Shown here: piece by piece, positions 16,586 through 25,497 of the stretch
How positions within the stretch are numbered: position 1 is the stretch's first letter
Layout of the letters: each line of letters opens with the position of its first letter
Assembly: GCF_018223345.1 (NCBI RefSeq)
Contig: NZ_CP073587.1
Coordinates: 1,399,001-1,463,000 of the forward strand
Reading direction: 5' to 3'
Length of the DNA: 64,000 nt
Source: Shewanella yunxiaonensis
GTDB lineage: Bacteria; Pseudomonadota; Gammaproteobacteria; Enterobacterales; Shewanellaceae
Notes under the pieces: generated by a model
Databases searched by the model: none
What the model was told of the DNA's origin: nothing
What the model saw: only the letters and a program-made list of their open reading frames with translations
Position numbers and translations under genes: made by a program

Positions 16586-16680
16586 CTAATAACCGCTTAT
16601 TTTAAATTTAAATAATAATTCCTTCCAATAAAAATTATTGGGATGGATAAGTGTTGTCAAAATTTAAATAGATAGATATT

Positions 16681-16707
16681 CCACTCACCGTTCAAATTGG
16701 TGAGTGG
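16681..16707 (+). other. Perfect hairpin just upstream of the porin gene
   Basis: CCACTCACC (16681-16689) pairs perfectly with GGTGAGTGG (16699-16707) around a 9-base loop, 36 bases before the porin start. No T-run follows, so it is not a standard terminator. It could be an RNA processing or stability element that lowers or separates porin expression, or a DNA operator. Confidence 0.55.
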
Positions 16708-16745
16708 AATATACAAGCGATAACAATAATTCGCTGGAGATAATG

Positions 16746-18005
16746 ATGAGAGCTAAATTCAGCTTTTTATTCAGTCTGACAATGTTGGCGGGCGTCATTC
16801 ACAACGTCTATGCTGCAGACGCAGACTCGATTTCTGACATGTTCACTAAGGGGACCGTGAACGGTGAGTTGAAACTATACTCCTATAAACTGAAAACGGG
16901 GAGTGAGACGTCGGGTAGCGATACGGCATTAGGCGGCGTTGCTTATTTAAAAACAGCCAGTTACAACGGAGTTAGCTTGGGGATGACCTTTGCGTCTGCG
17001 AACCCGGTATTTAACGACCGTAACGATGCGGGCTACAATCTGCTGCAGGATAATGGTGACGGTCATCATCATGATGGCTACAACAAAATGCTGGAATACT
17101 ACGTCCGAGGCAATTGGTACGACACGACTATCACGTGGGGCGCACAGGAAATCTTTACTCCGATGATGTGGCATGATTACTGTGAAATCTTGCCTAAAAC
17201 TTATCGGGGTTTGTCGGTTATCAATCGCAGTGTCAAAGACCTAGAGCTGCATGCTTACTACATTACCGACTACTCTGGCTGGCATGATAGCGACTACAGC
17301 TCGTTGTCGGCGGCGTTGAGTGAAGATGGTCCAAGCAAGCCAATGGTAATACTGGGGGCAAGATATAATCTGCCTACCGAGAACCTCGGCTTCAAAACCA
17401 ATGCCGAAGCCTGGACATATCACATGGAAGACTACATGGATATGAACTACTTCCGGGTCAAACTCAGTAAGCAGCTCGGCGATGTCAATGTATTTTTCAT
17501 GCCGTCCTATGTCAGCCAGAAAGAAACCGGTAAAAAATATGCTGATGAGCATATTGATACCTACCAATATGGATTCGAATCAGGGATTAAATACAAAGAC
17601 TTTTACACTGAATTTGAATGGACCAAAACCGGTGATACTGACTTCTTAGGCCCTTGGGGCTTTGGTCGTATCATTATGCAAGCCTATCAAACCTCTTTTG
17701 CTGCCAACGAAATCGCTCGCGGTGTAAAAACCGGTTACGATTTCAGCCGGGTTGGCATTAAAGGTTTAAGCGCCATGATTTGGTGGGCAAAATATAATCG
17801 CCCATTGAACCTGACGGTGTATCCGGGGGCAAACACTGAGGTCGATTACTTTGTGAAGTATGAATTTACTGACCAATTTAATAATGCACTGGATGGCTTG
17901 TCTGTCAGCCTCGCGTATCAGGATGTTGACTGGACTAACATGAACACCGGCTCGCAAGAGACTCGATTCCGAGTTAATTACAAATTCAGTTTTGGGGGTA
18001 AGTAA
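16746..18005 (+). CDS. Outer-membrane porin-like beta-barrel (OprD-like)
   Basis: 419 residues from the second of two adjacent ATGs (16743/16746), with GGAGA five bases upstream. It has a signal peptide (MRAKFSFLFSLTMLAGVIHNVYA) and then alternating aromatic-rich strands ending in a terminal strand with aromatic residues (FRVNYKFSFGGK). The overall look is of OprD-type specific porins, which admit small organic acids and amino acids. A His-rich loop (GDGHHHDGY) is visible. It is third in the FAD reductase unit and may admit the reductase substrate. Family assignment is moderate; a beta-barrel is more certain. Confidence 0.75.
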   Translation: MRAKFSFLFSLTMLAGVIHNVYAADADSISDMFTKGTVNGELKLYSYKLKTGSETSGSDTALGGVAYLKTASYNGVSLGMTFASANPVFNDRNDAGYNLLQDNGDGHHHDGYNKMLEYYVRGNWYDTTITWGAQEIFTPMMWHDYCEILPKTYRGLSVINRSVKDLELHAYYITDYSGWHDSDYSSLSAALSEDGPSKPMVILGARYNLPTENLGFKTNAEAWTYHMEDYMDMNYFRVKLSKQLGDVNVFFMPSYVSQKETGKKYADEHIDTYQYGFESGIKYKDFYTEFEWTKTGDTDFLGPWGFGRIIMQAYQTSFAANEIARGVKTGYDFSRVGIKGLSAMIWWAKYNRPLNLTVYPGANTEVDYFVKYEFTDQFNNALDGLSVSLAYQDVDWTNMNTGSQETRFRVNYKFSFGGK

Positions 18006-18103
18006 CAAAACATCTGATTGCGACTCTTTTTCCGTTCCTTGTTGAAGTCGCGCTTACCAATCGTTGTATGCTGTTTTCTATTTCTCTGGGAACAGTATTT
18101 TCT

Positions 18104-18129
18104 AGCGCCCATTTGTGGGCGCTTTTTCT
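18104..18129 (+). terminator. Terminator of the FAD reductase-cytochrome-porin unit
   Basis: AGCGCCCA (18104-18111) / TGGGCGCT (18116-18123) with loop TTTG, followed by TTTTCTTT. Confidence 0.9.
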
Positions 18130-18318
18130 TTATAAAATTATTTATTTACTCTAAGTGACATAATTAATACAAATTTAATATACCGAACTGCTGCAGCTTC
18201 CAGAGCTGATGACCTCTAAGCAATTTGGAATGTCATCATTTTGATGACGTCAGCGAATCGATAAAAAATAGTAGATTAGTAGCGATTACCTCACTTTCTT
18301 TAGCAAAATTACCTTTTT

Positions 18319-18725
18319 TCATTCTCTCTATAATCTTGAACTATTTCTTTAGTAATTCACAAAGGTGTGCTGTCTTTTAGGTCGAAAAATATGGGAATAC
18401 CAACATCAATAGCGTTGGATATAACTTAGATGGCATCATTTGGTAGGAAAAGTCAGAAAAAGTAATGTTTCTAAAAGCACAAATTCCGTTGAAGTCATAT
18501 TGAATTATGCTAATGCATTGACGACCAATCCAAATCTACTGTTACAGCAAATTGGGACGATCTCACGATAACTATTTTAATAAACTCCGCTCTCGTTCGT
18601 ACGGAGTAACTGTGCATGAATTGCCAAAATATGCGTAGTTACCTGTTTGCTATAGAAGCATGGTAAATGCAGTTTTGTTTGTTTTAAAAAACATTTTTAA
18701 AAAATAATATCTTCCAAGAAAGTTA
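18319..18725 (-). pseudogene. Decayed second copy of the MarR regulator gene
   Basis: No open frame remains, but on the minus strand several blocks align with the intact marR gene at 13.55-14.1 kb. Block 18345-18392 matches 13577-13626 (shared TTCACAAAGGTG and GTCGAAAAAT). Block 18414-18470 matches 13816-13875 (shared GGCATCATTTGGTA). Block 18530-18570 matches 13960-14005 (shared CAGCAAATTGGG). Block 18704-18760 matches 14072-14125 almost base for base. The part corresponding to 13627-13810 is missing, and frameshifts occur elsewhere. It diverges from the molybdoenzyme operon just as the intact gene diverges from the FAD reductase operon. Confidence 0.85.
18708..18725. promoter_or_regulatory. 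MarR operator-like site at the second locus, 1
   Basis: TATCTTCCAAGAAAGTTA, identical to the site at 14075 over 17 bases, upstream of the decayed marR copy. Confidence 0.5.
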
Positions 18726-18738
18726 TGTAACTCACATT

Positions 18739-18754
18739 ATCTTTCTAAAAAGAT
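18739..18754. promoter_or_regulatory. MarR operator-like site at the second locus, 2
   Basis: ATCTTTC-TA-AAAAGAT: one mismatch between the arms, about 400 bases before the molybdoenzyme start. Confidence 0.6.
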
Positions 18755-18775
18755 ACTAGTATGTTGTTAATGATT

Positions 18776-18791
18776 AGCTTTCTGGAAAGAT
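18776..18791. promoter_or_regulatory. MarR operator-like site at the second locus, 3
   Basis: AGCTTTC-TG-GAAAGAT: one mismatch. Still well formed although the adjacent marR copy is dead. The remaining stretch up to 19156 is strongly AT-rich without a gene and should carry the operon promoter. Confidence 0.65.
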
Positions 18792-19156
18792 AATAGATGC
18801 TGAATAACCTTTTATATAGAATTTAAAAAGTCATGCAGCAGTTTAAATGGACATGTAATGCATATGAATCAATAAAATTAATTATATATAATTTAATAAA
18901 AATTAATATAAACAGTAGTTGATTAATTTAAGTGAATAATTAATTACGCCGCAATTCTATTGGCTGATCAAAATAAATTATTGACTAATACTTTCATTAG
19001 ATTTTTATGAATTTAATTAATATCCTCACGGCGAGTTCATGAAGTTCATCATGGATAACATTCAGGCATGGAGGTTTATGGTCGGAAAAATTTTTAATAA
19101 AAATGCTATATAACCAATTTATAAATATTTAATTGAGTGAATTGTTAGGACATTTT

Positions 19157-21841
19157 ATGAAACAATCTTTTTTTGATCGAAGAGATTTTTTAAAAGCCAC
19201 TACAATCATCGGTGTTTCTGGTGCTTTAGGTCTGTCACTATCTGATGGTCTAATTCCAAAAGCTAAAGCCGAAACTCACGACGCCACTTCTGGTGTTGGT
19301 GGTGAAATAAAAATCGTCAAAACAAATTGTCGTGCTTGTATCCATAACTGCGGGGTTCTAGCCCACGTAAAAAATGGTCGGGTAGTCAAGCTAGAAGGTA
19401 ACCCAGAATATCCTATGTCTAAAGGCACATTATGTGCTAAAGGACTCGCAGGCATCCAAGCGTTGTACAATCCTAACCGCAATAAATATCCTATGTTGCG
19501 TGTGGGTAAGCGAGGTGAAAATAAATGGAAACGTATCAGCTGGAATGATGCACTGCAAAAGTTAGCTGACACGTTAATGGATACTAGAGAAAAATACGGT
19601 GCTGAGGCTGTATTTTGTTCTACAGGCGGTGGTGGTAACCCACAATTTCCAAGTATTGCTCGTTTTTGTAATGCCTTTGGTACACCTAACTGGTTTGAAC
19701 CAGGTTGCTCTCAGTGTTATCTCCCAAGAACATTAACTTGGGATTTAATGTACGGTGGTCCAGCCAGCAGTATTGCGGACTCTGAGGCGCTCGAGTTATA
19801 CAGCAAAGACTCTAAAATTAAAACCTTAGTATTATGGGGCACAAGTGTGTCTTATAGCTGCCCTGCTGGTGGTGGTCGAATCTTAACAGAACTAAGAAGC
19901 AAGGGCGTACGCACGGTTTCTGTTGATCCAAGATTTACCCCCGACGCTGCTCGTGCAGATGTCTGGCTACCTATTCGTCCAGGTACCGATGTCGCCTTGA
20001 TGTTGAGCTGGATCCGTTATGTAATCGCTAATAATCATTATGATAAAGACTTTGTCTTGAAATGGACAAACTTGCCATTTCTGGTTAATACAAAGACTCA
20101 TATGCTGTTGCGTGCTTCTGAATTAGTATCAGATGGAGACAGCAATACATTTGTTATTTGGGATACTACATCTAAGTCTGCAAAGCCGTTGACTTATCCT
20201 TGGGATGAGAAGCTAATTCCTGCTTTGGAAGGCGAGTTTAATGTGGGCGGCGAAACTTATAAAACGGGCTTCCAGCTGCTAAAAGATCGTGTTGAACCAT
20301 ATACCCTAGAACATGCTGCTAAAATTTGTTGGCTTGAAAAAGATAAGATTGAACAAGCACTACAACTATATATTCAAGGCCCGTCTGGTATTTCTTTGGG
20401 GGTTGCAACAGATCAACATCCAAACTCCACTCAGGCAGCAATGTCTATTTGTATTCTTGACTCAATTATGGGGAACGTTGAAAAGCCCGGTGCACTGATG
20501 CAGCGGCGACCTCACAGCGGAACAATGGAACCTTCCACATATATTGTTCCAGAAGCCAGAAAACTATTAAGCGAAGAGCAACTCAATAAGCGTTTAGGTG
20601 CAATAGAACATAAAGGACTATTGCAATGGGGTGCAGCTCACATACCTACAGTTCTAAACGCAATTTTAACGGCCAAGCCATATCAACCACGGGTTTGGAT
20701 TGAGCGTTCAGGGAATAAATTTGCTGTATTAGGAAATGCATCCTCTTGGCTTCCAGCAATAGATAAAGTTGATTTTATTGCACACATGTACATGTATCCA
20801 ACGTCATTCTCCAGTTATGCAGACATGTTATTGCCAGCAGCCGAATGGCTTGAGACCAACATGTTGGTTGAATCATTAAATATGTTGTGTGGTCGCCAGG
20901 CTGTAACTCATACATGGGAAACCATGGATGAAACCTTGTTCTGGTCCAAATTGGCAAAACGGCTAGCAGATATGGGACATGAAAACTGCCAAAAGGCTTT
21001 TGATGCCGAGTTTATGGGACGAGATCTGCCTTACTGGAACACCATGGAAGAGCTGCTAGACGCGAGACTTAAGCCTTTGTCCATTACCTGGAAAGAGTTC
21101 ATTAAGAAATCGCCGATGGAATTTATGCCGTATGACAAATGGCACCAGTATTATGTTTATAAACAAGTAGATCCAGAAACTGGTTTGCCTGTTGGATTTA
21201 GTACTCCATCCAAAAAACTTGAACTTTACGGTGAGCGCTTCATTGAGCTTGGTCGTACTGGACGCCCTTACGCTACCTATGACTTACCTCCGGCTTCGCA
21301 AGATTATGATGCTTTGCCGTATTACGCTGAACCTCATGAGAATCCGAATGCCGATGTTGGTAAAGAATTTCCATTGGTTATGACTAACGGGCGTTTGCCT
21401 ATGTTCCATCACGGCACCTTGAGAAACGTTCCTTGGTTACGTGAAATCTACCCAGTCCCTGAGATTTGGATCAATCCGGTTGCTGCCAAAAAATATGGGG
21501 TTGAGCAATCCGATTGGGTTTGGGTTGAATCTCGGCGTGGCAAAACACAAGCCAAAGCTCGCGTGACAGAAGGGATAGCGCCCGGCACCGTTTATATGGA
21601 GCGTTTCTGGTTCCCTGAAACATTGAATACTGAAAGCCACGGCTGGAAAGAAATGAACGTCAACGTACTATCCAAAAACGATGCACCGTTTAATGACGTT
21701 TGTGGTACCTACACGTTGCGTGGGTATCAGGTGCGTGTCTACAAAGCAGATTCGGCACCTGAAGGTGTTTGGACAGAGCCGGAACAATTCGCTCCATGGC
21801 TACCAAATCCTTCAGACCCAACTCCAGAAGCGGAGGCTTAA
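19157..21841 (+). CDS. Tat-exported molybdopterin oxidoreductase, catalytic subunit (PsrA/PhsA-like CISM family)
   Basis: 894 residues from the ATG at 19157 (TTAGGA upstream). The Tat signal RRDFLKATTIIGVSGALG starts at residue 8. The [4Fe-4S] site is Cys58, Cys61, Cys65 and Cys93 (NCRACIHNC ... LCAKG). The probable Mo ligand is Cys187 in PGCSQCYLPRT, aligned with the NapA Cys loop. Later segments include GTSVSYSCPAGGGR, SVDPRFTPDAARADVWLP and the C-terminal pterin domain (MTNGRLPMFHHGTLR). Together with the next two genes it forms a periplasmic complex iron-sulphur molybdoenzyme. Relatives reduce polysulphide, thiosulphate, DMSO or dehydroxylate catechols; the substrate is not readable here. 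Confidence 0.88.
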   Translation: MKQSFFDRRDFLKATTIIGVSGALGLSLSDGLIPKAKAETHDATSGVGGEIKIVKTNCRACIHNCGVLAHVKNGRVVKLEGNPEYPMSKGTLCAKGLAGIQALYNPNRNKYPMLRVGKRGENKWKRISWNDALQKLADTLMDTREKYGAEAVFCSTGGGGNPQFPSIARFCNAFGTPNWFEPGCSQCYLPRTLTWDLMYGGPASSIADSEALELYSKDSKIKTLVLWGTSVSYSCPAGGGRILTELRSKGVRTVSVDPRFTPDAARADVWLPIRPGTDVALMLSWIRYVIANNHYDKDFVLKWTNLPFLVNTKTHMLLRASELVSDGDSNTFVIWDTTSKSAKPLTYPWDEKLIPALEGEFNVGGETYKTGFQLLKDRVEPYTLEHAAKICWLEKDKIEQALQLYIQGPSGISLGVATDQHPNSTQAAMSICILDSIMGNVEKPGALMQRRPHSGTMEPSTYIVPEARKLLSEEQLNKRLGAIEHKGLLQWGAAHIPTVLNAILTAKPYQPRVWIERSGNKFAVLGNASSWLPAIDKVDFIAHMYMYPTSFSSYADMLLPAAEWLETNMLVESLNMLCGRQAVTHTWETMDETLFWSKLAKRLADMGHENCQKAFDAEFMGRDLPYWNTMEELLDARLKPLSITWKEFIKKSPMEFMPYDKWHQYYVYKQVDPETGLPVGFSTPSKKLELYGERFIELGRTGRPYATYDLPPASQDYDALPYYAEPHENPNADVGKEFPLVMTNGRLPMFHHGTLRNVPWLREIYPVPEIWINPVAAKKYGVEQSDWVWVESRRGKTQAKARVTEGIAPGTVYMERFWFPETLNTESHGWKEMNVNVLSKNDAPFNDVCGTYTLRGYQVRVYKADSAPEGVWTEPEQFAPWLPNPSDPTPEAEA

Positions 21842-21844
21842 TCG

Positions 21845-22489
21845 ATGGTACAAAAGACATTAGTGATCGATTTAGATCGCTGTATCGGTTGCTACTCCTG
21901 CGAAGTGGCATGCAAGCAAGAAAATAATGTGGCGCTCGGTGACTATTATGGGAAAGTGCTCACCGTTGGTCCCGTCGGAGAATTTCCTAACTTACAACAG
22001 TACTTTTTGCCAACAGTATGTCAGGAATGCCGCGACGCACCTTGCGTAAAAGTCTGCCCGACAGGTGCATCTTACAAGGCCGATGATGGAAGCATATTGA
22101 TTGACAAGGAAAAATGTATTGGTTGCCGTTATTGCATGATGGCCTGCCCCTATGGCGCACGTTCTTTCAATGCTGAGGAAAAAGTGGTTGAGAAATGCAC
22201 CATGTGTAAACACCTCACCGATGTAGGGGGCGAGCCCGCATGTGTCAAAGCGTGCCCGGCTCAGGCGAGGTTTTACGGTGACATCGACGATCCAAAGAGC
22301 ATTGTTTCCCAAGTAGTTGCTAACGCAGGTGCTGAAAATGTGCACTCACTTCCTGATCGGGGAAATCACCCTACAGTGCGTTACATATTGCACAAAGAAA
22401 ATGCTGAATGGCAGGCGATAGAACCAAAAGAAACCTGGCGGGAGTTTCACCAACCACCAAGAACTGAGGGAGAAAACAAAAATGGGTAA
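21845..22489 (+). CDS. Iron-sulphur electron transfer subunit (DmsB/PsrB-like)
   Basis: 214 residues with four cysteine clusters typical of the B subunits of DMSO-reductase-family enzymes: CIGCYSCEVACKQE, CQECRDAPCVKVCPTGA, CIGCRYCMMACPYGA and CTMCKHL ... CVKACPAQA, enough for four [4Fe-4S] centres. It links the membrane anchor to the catalytic subunit and is presumably co-exported with the Tat-bearing partner. It starts 3 bases after the catalytic gene with GGAGG upstream and overlaps the next gene by 8 bases. Confidence 0.93.
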   Translation: MVQKTLVIDLDRCIGCYSCEVACKQENNVALGDYYGKVLTVGPVGEFPNLQQYFLPTVCQECRDAPCVKVCPTGASYKADDGSILIDKEKCIGCRYCMMACPYGARSFNAEEKVVEKCTMCKHLTDVGGEPACVKACPAQARFYGDIDDPKSIVSQVVANAGAENVHSLPDRGNHPTVRYILHKENAEWQAIEPKETWREFHQPPRTEGENKNG

Positions 22490-23315
22490 TGAATGGGCAT
22501 TAGTCTTTTTTACATCCTTTGTCGCATTAGGAGCTGGCACCTTTATGGCAGTAGGCTTTAACGAATGGCGGGGTTTTGATCCTAAAGTTCGTTGGTCAGG
22601 AGCCGTTGCAGCCATTATTCTGCTTTCACTTGGTGGTTTTTCGAGTGTGATGCATTTAGGCCATCCGGAACGGATCTTTGGTGCCTTGGGACACCCAACA
22701 TCAGGGATTTTCATGGAATCTTCCATGATTGGACTGACGGCGTTATGCATTGTGGCCTACTTAGTGGCATTGAAACGTAACGCGGCTCTAGGCACTTTGA
22801 GATTTATTGCCTCCGTTGGTGTCGTGCTGGCCGCTATCCTCGCTTTTGCCGTGGGAGATTCCTATATCATGGGTGCTCGCCCGGCATGGGATACCTTGAT
22901 TTTACCGTTGATATACCTAATGACAGCTGTGGTGGCTGCATGCTTTGCGTATAACATCATGCACAAGCCAAACCTGTCTGTTGGCGATTCTATTACTACT
23001 AAGTCACTGACCCTGTTAGCCTTATTAGTTATGGCGGTATTAATCATTGCTTATGTGGTTCATATTTCATCTGACGATTTCCCGGACTACAGTCGGTCTG
23101 CAACACGGATATTGTCAGGCGATCTGGCGCCATTGTTCTGGGCAGGTATCGTGCTAGTTGGCATTGTTATCCCCGCGATATTGGCATTGATTAAACCTGC
23201 AAACAATTCACGTTCAACCTTAGCCATAATTGCACTGGTGTGTGTGTTTATTGGCGCAATTTCATTCCGTCTGATGATGTTCAAGCTAGGTACATCTGTT
23301 TGGCAATTCTTCTAA
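22482..23315 (+). CDS. Membrane anchor, quinol-interacting subunit (DmsC-like)
   Basis: 277 residues with about eight hydrophobic helices. The start EWALVFFTSFVALGAGTFMA and the conserved segment HLGHPERIFGALGHP place it with DmsC-type anchors of molybdoenzymes, which exchange electrons with the quinol pool. GAGGGAGAA precedes the ATG. The reading frame is intact to its stop; the insertion sequence begins five bases after it, so the subunit was not damaged. Confidence 0.88.
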   Translation: MGNEWALVFFTSFVALGAGTFMAVGFNEWRGFDPKVRWSGAVAAIILLSLGGFSSVMHLGHPERIFGALGHPTSGIFMESSMIGLTALCIVAYLVALKRNAALGTLRFIASVGVVLAAILAFAVGDSYIMGARPAWDTLILPLIYLMTAVVAACFAYNIMHKPNLSVGDSITTKSLTLLALLVMAVLIIAYVVHISSDDFPDYSRSATRILSGDLAPLFWAGIVLVGIVIPAILALIKPANNSRSTLAIIALVCVFIGAISFRLMMFKLGTSVWQFF

Positions 23316-23320
23316 GACAT
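23316..23320. repeat. Target site duplication, left copy
   Basis: GACAT flanking the insertion sequence; identical to 24639-24643. Confidence 0.85.
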
Positions 23321-23393
23321 TGTAATAGCCCCCAATTAAAACGGACACTCATTAGTTAAGCGATAGGCTTAGACCTATCTTTAAGGAGTGTCT

Positions 23394-23780
23394 ATGGAAC
23401 GTATTGAAATTATTACTGGCGAACAACGTCGCCGTCGTTATACTCCGCAAGAAAAAGCAAAGTTCGTTGCCATGACTATGCAGCCGGGCTATTCGGTTTC
23501 GCTGGTTGCCAGGCAAAACGGCATAACCCCGAGTCTATTGTTTAAGTGGAAAAAGCTCATGCAAGATGGTGGTATGTCTGCTATCCAGTCTGGTGACGAA
23601 GTCGTCAGTGCTGCAGACCATAAGGCGCTTCAAAAGAAAGTGAAACAGCTTGAGCAGTTGCTCGGCCGTAAAACGATGGAAACCGAAATTCTAAAAGAGG
23701 CGCTGGAGATAGCCCAGTCAAAAAAGTTGATATCGCGCATGCCATTGCTACCACCGGACGATTCCCTGTCCTCCGAGTAG
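23394..23780 (+). CDS. IS2-group transposase OrfA
   Basis: 128 residues from the ATG at 23394 (AAGGAG upstream). It has a helix-turn-helix DNA-binding segment (EKAKFVAMTMQPGYSVSLVA then GITPSLLFKWKKLM) and the IS2-group signature LLGRKTMETEILKEALE, a leucine-zipper region. It binds the terminal repeats, and is also the N-terminal part of the OrfAB transposase made by frameshifting. Confidence 0.93.
   Translation: MERIEIITGEQRRRRYTPQEKAKFVAMTMQPGYSVSLVARQNGITPSLLFKWKKLMQDGGMSAIQSGDEVVSAADHKALQKKVKQLEQLLGRKTMETEILKEALEIAQSKKLISRMPLLPPDDSLSSE
23720..23726 (+). promoter_or_regulatory. Programmed -1 frameshift site A6G
   Basis: AAAAAAG near the end of orfA. Slipping back one base here joins OrfA to an open frame reading KKVDIAHAIATTGRFPVLR and on into OrfB without a stop, giving an OrfAB transposase. 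This is the known IS2/IS3 strategy. Confidence 0.8.
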
Positions 23781-23794
23781 CTGCGGCTCTTGGC

Positions 23795-24610
23795 GTGTCG
23801 CGTTCGAACTTATACCAACGTTTGTCCGTGCGCCGAGAAGGCCGCTCAGTACGCTACAACAAGGCTGATGATGCGCTGTTATTGCCGTTAATAATCGACA
23901 TCTGCGAGGAGCGTGAAAGCAACGGCTATCGCCGGATTACTGCGCATTTAAATCGCCAGTTGAAAGCAGAGCAGCATGTAATTACGCGAGTGAATCCAAA
24001 ACGCGTCTATCGCCTGATGCAACAAAACAACTTGCTGTTACGCAAACATACCGGTCGTGTAAGTGAGCACCGCGCTCATGACGGTCAGGTTATTACGTTG
24101 CACCCAAACACTCGCTGGTGCTCAGATGGCTTTGAAATAACGTGCTGGAACAAAGAAAAAGTGCGCGTGGCATTTAGCTTAGATTGCTGTGATCGTGAAA
24201 TTATGAGTTATGTAGCCACAACGACGGGTATCCGCGCTGACATGGTTCAAGACATTTTGGTTGAAAGCATGGAACAGCGCTTCGGAGATGTCCGAGAGTT
24301 GCCACATACCGTCGAATGGTTAACCGATAATGGCAGTTGTTATATCGCCGAAGAAACACGGCAGTTCGCCAAGTCACTCGGTTTTAAGGTGTGCACGACG
24401 CCAGTTAGAAGCCCGCAAAGCAATGGCATGGCAGAAGCTTTCGTGAAGACGTTTAAACGAGATTATGTATACCTGAACGACCGTCCAGACGCAGCCACGG
24501 TGCTTGCAAAGCTCGCTGAATGGTTTGACGATTACAACAATTACCACCCACACAGTGGATTGAAAATGATGTCACCTAGAGAGTATCGAGCTCTTAAAGT
24601 GGCGAGTTAA
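23795..24610 (+). CDS. IS2-group transposase OrfB (DDE integrase domain)
   Basis: 271 residues are open from the first ATG, but the functional product is probably the OrfAB fusion entered by frameshift at 23720. The DDE triad is visible: Asp in RWCSDGFEI, Asp in WLTDNGSCY and Glu in NGMAEAFVKTFKRD. The intact frames suggest a recently active copy. Confidence 0.92.
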   Translation: MSRSNLYQRLSVRREGRSVRYNKADDALLLPLIIDICEERESNGYRRITAHLNRQLKAEQHVITRVNPKRVYRLMQQNNLLLRKHTGRVSEHRAHDGQVITLHPNTRWCSDGFEITCWNKEKVRVAFSLDCCDREIMSYVATTTGIRADMVQDILVESMEQRFGDVRELPHTVEWLTDNGSCYIAEETRQFAKSLGFKVCTTPVRSPQSNGMAEAFVKTFKRDYVYLNDRPDAATVLAKLAEWFDDYNNYHPHSGLKMMSPREYRALKVAS

Positions 24611-24638
24611 GCTGTCCGTTTTGGTGGGGGCAACTACA

Positions 24639-24643
24639 GACAT
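24639..24643. repeat. Target site duplication, right copy
   Basis: GACAT, matching 23316-23320. Confidence 0.85.
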
Positions 24644-24711
24644 TAACTATGTGGTAACTGATAGCAGGGAGTTATTCACTCCCTGCTATATAAAAAGAAA
24701 AGGAATATAAG

Positions 24712-25425
24712 ATGGATCAGAATGCGGAATATGCAATGCTCATTGGTAATCGTGAAGAGCTATATCTATTGCTAGGGCGCTTATACAAGTTAGAAGTGGA
24801 TGAATCATTACTAGAAAGACTGGCCGAAATGCAGTTTCCTAAAAATAGTGGTGACGCCGAGCTCAATGAGGGATATCAACTACTTACCAATTATCTAAAA
24901 CATCAAAAAAACGAGACCGATCTGGCGGTTGACTATGCCAGAGTTTTTTTAGGTGCTGGCATCTATTCAGGTTTAGTGGCTCACCCCTATGAGTCAGTCT
25001 ATACCAGCCCAGAAAGACTCGTTATGCAAGAGGCATGGGTAGATGTGGTAGCGACATACCATGCTAATGGATTAGATAAAGCAGCATCACTGGATATTCC
25101 AGAGGATCATATAGCATTGGAGTGTGAGTTTATGGCGTATCTTTGCCATAAAATTCAACAAGCGATGTCGAAGGATGACTGGTCAACAATTACCCGTGCC
25201 ATTGATACCCAAAAAGAATTTTTGCAAAAACACTTACTCAATTGGGTTCCTAACTTCTGTGAAGATATTCAGCGATGTGCTTCCAGCGATTTTTATAAAG
25301 CTGTCGCTAAGATAACTGATCGGTTTTTAAAACTGGATCTGGATATCTTGGAAGAATTGAGCCCGAGCACAGCGGTCTTGGTAAACCCAGACTACCAGAA
25401 CGAACAATTAAACGTTCGTATTTAG
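24712..25425 (+). CDS. TorD/DmsD-like molybdoenzyme chaperone
   Basis: 237 residues, all-helical in appearance. The family features are the N-terminal LLLGRLYKLEVDESLLERL, DYARVFLGAG, HPYESVYTSPERLVMQEAW and a central EDHIALECEFMAYLCHKI segment corresponding to the conserved E(P)xDH motif of TorD-like proteins. These cytosolic chaperones bind the Tat signal of a partner and help insert the molybdopterin cofactor. The likely client is the enzyme at 19157. AAAGGAA precedes the ATG. The insertion sequence now separates it from its operon partners. Confidence 0.9.
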   Translation: MDQNAEYAMLIGNREELYLLLGRLYKLEVDESLLERLAEMQFPKNSGDAELNEGYQLLTNYLKHQKNETDLAVDYARVFLGAGIYSGLVAHPYESVYTSPERLVMQEAWVDVVATYHANGLDKAASLDIPEDHIALECEFMAYLCHKIQQAMSKDDWSTITRAIDTQKEFLQKHLLNWVPNFCEDIQRCASSDFYKAVAKITDRFLKLDLDILEELSPSTAVLVNPDYQNEQLNVRI

Positions 25426-25497
25426 TCACCATTTCAGAGTAAGGAAACTCAGTACAAGCGCTTATCACGTGACGCTTTATTGCTGAGCAGTGCCAAT

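Larger units (their letters stand above)
23321..24638 (+). mobile_element. IS3-family insertion sequence (IS2 group), complete, 1318 bp
   Basis: Ends are TGTAATAGCCCCCA (left) and, reverse complemented, TGTAGTTGCCCCCA (right); AAAACGGACA follows in both arms. The 5'-TG...CA-3' ends and 5-bp target duplication fit the IS3 family. It encodes OrfA and OrfB with a -1 frameshift window between them. The element lies in the same direction as the operon, between the anchor subunit and the TorD-like chaperone. Removing it and one GACAT rejoins the flanks cleanly. Confidence 0.93.

Noticed and set aside
18586..18609. Small inverted repeat ACTCCG/CGGAGT
   Set aside because: Six base pairs with a 12-base loop inside the marR remnant; easily chance.
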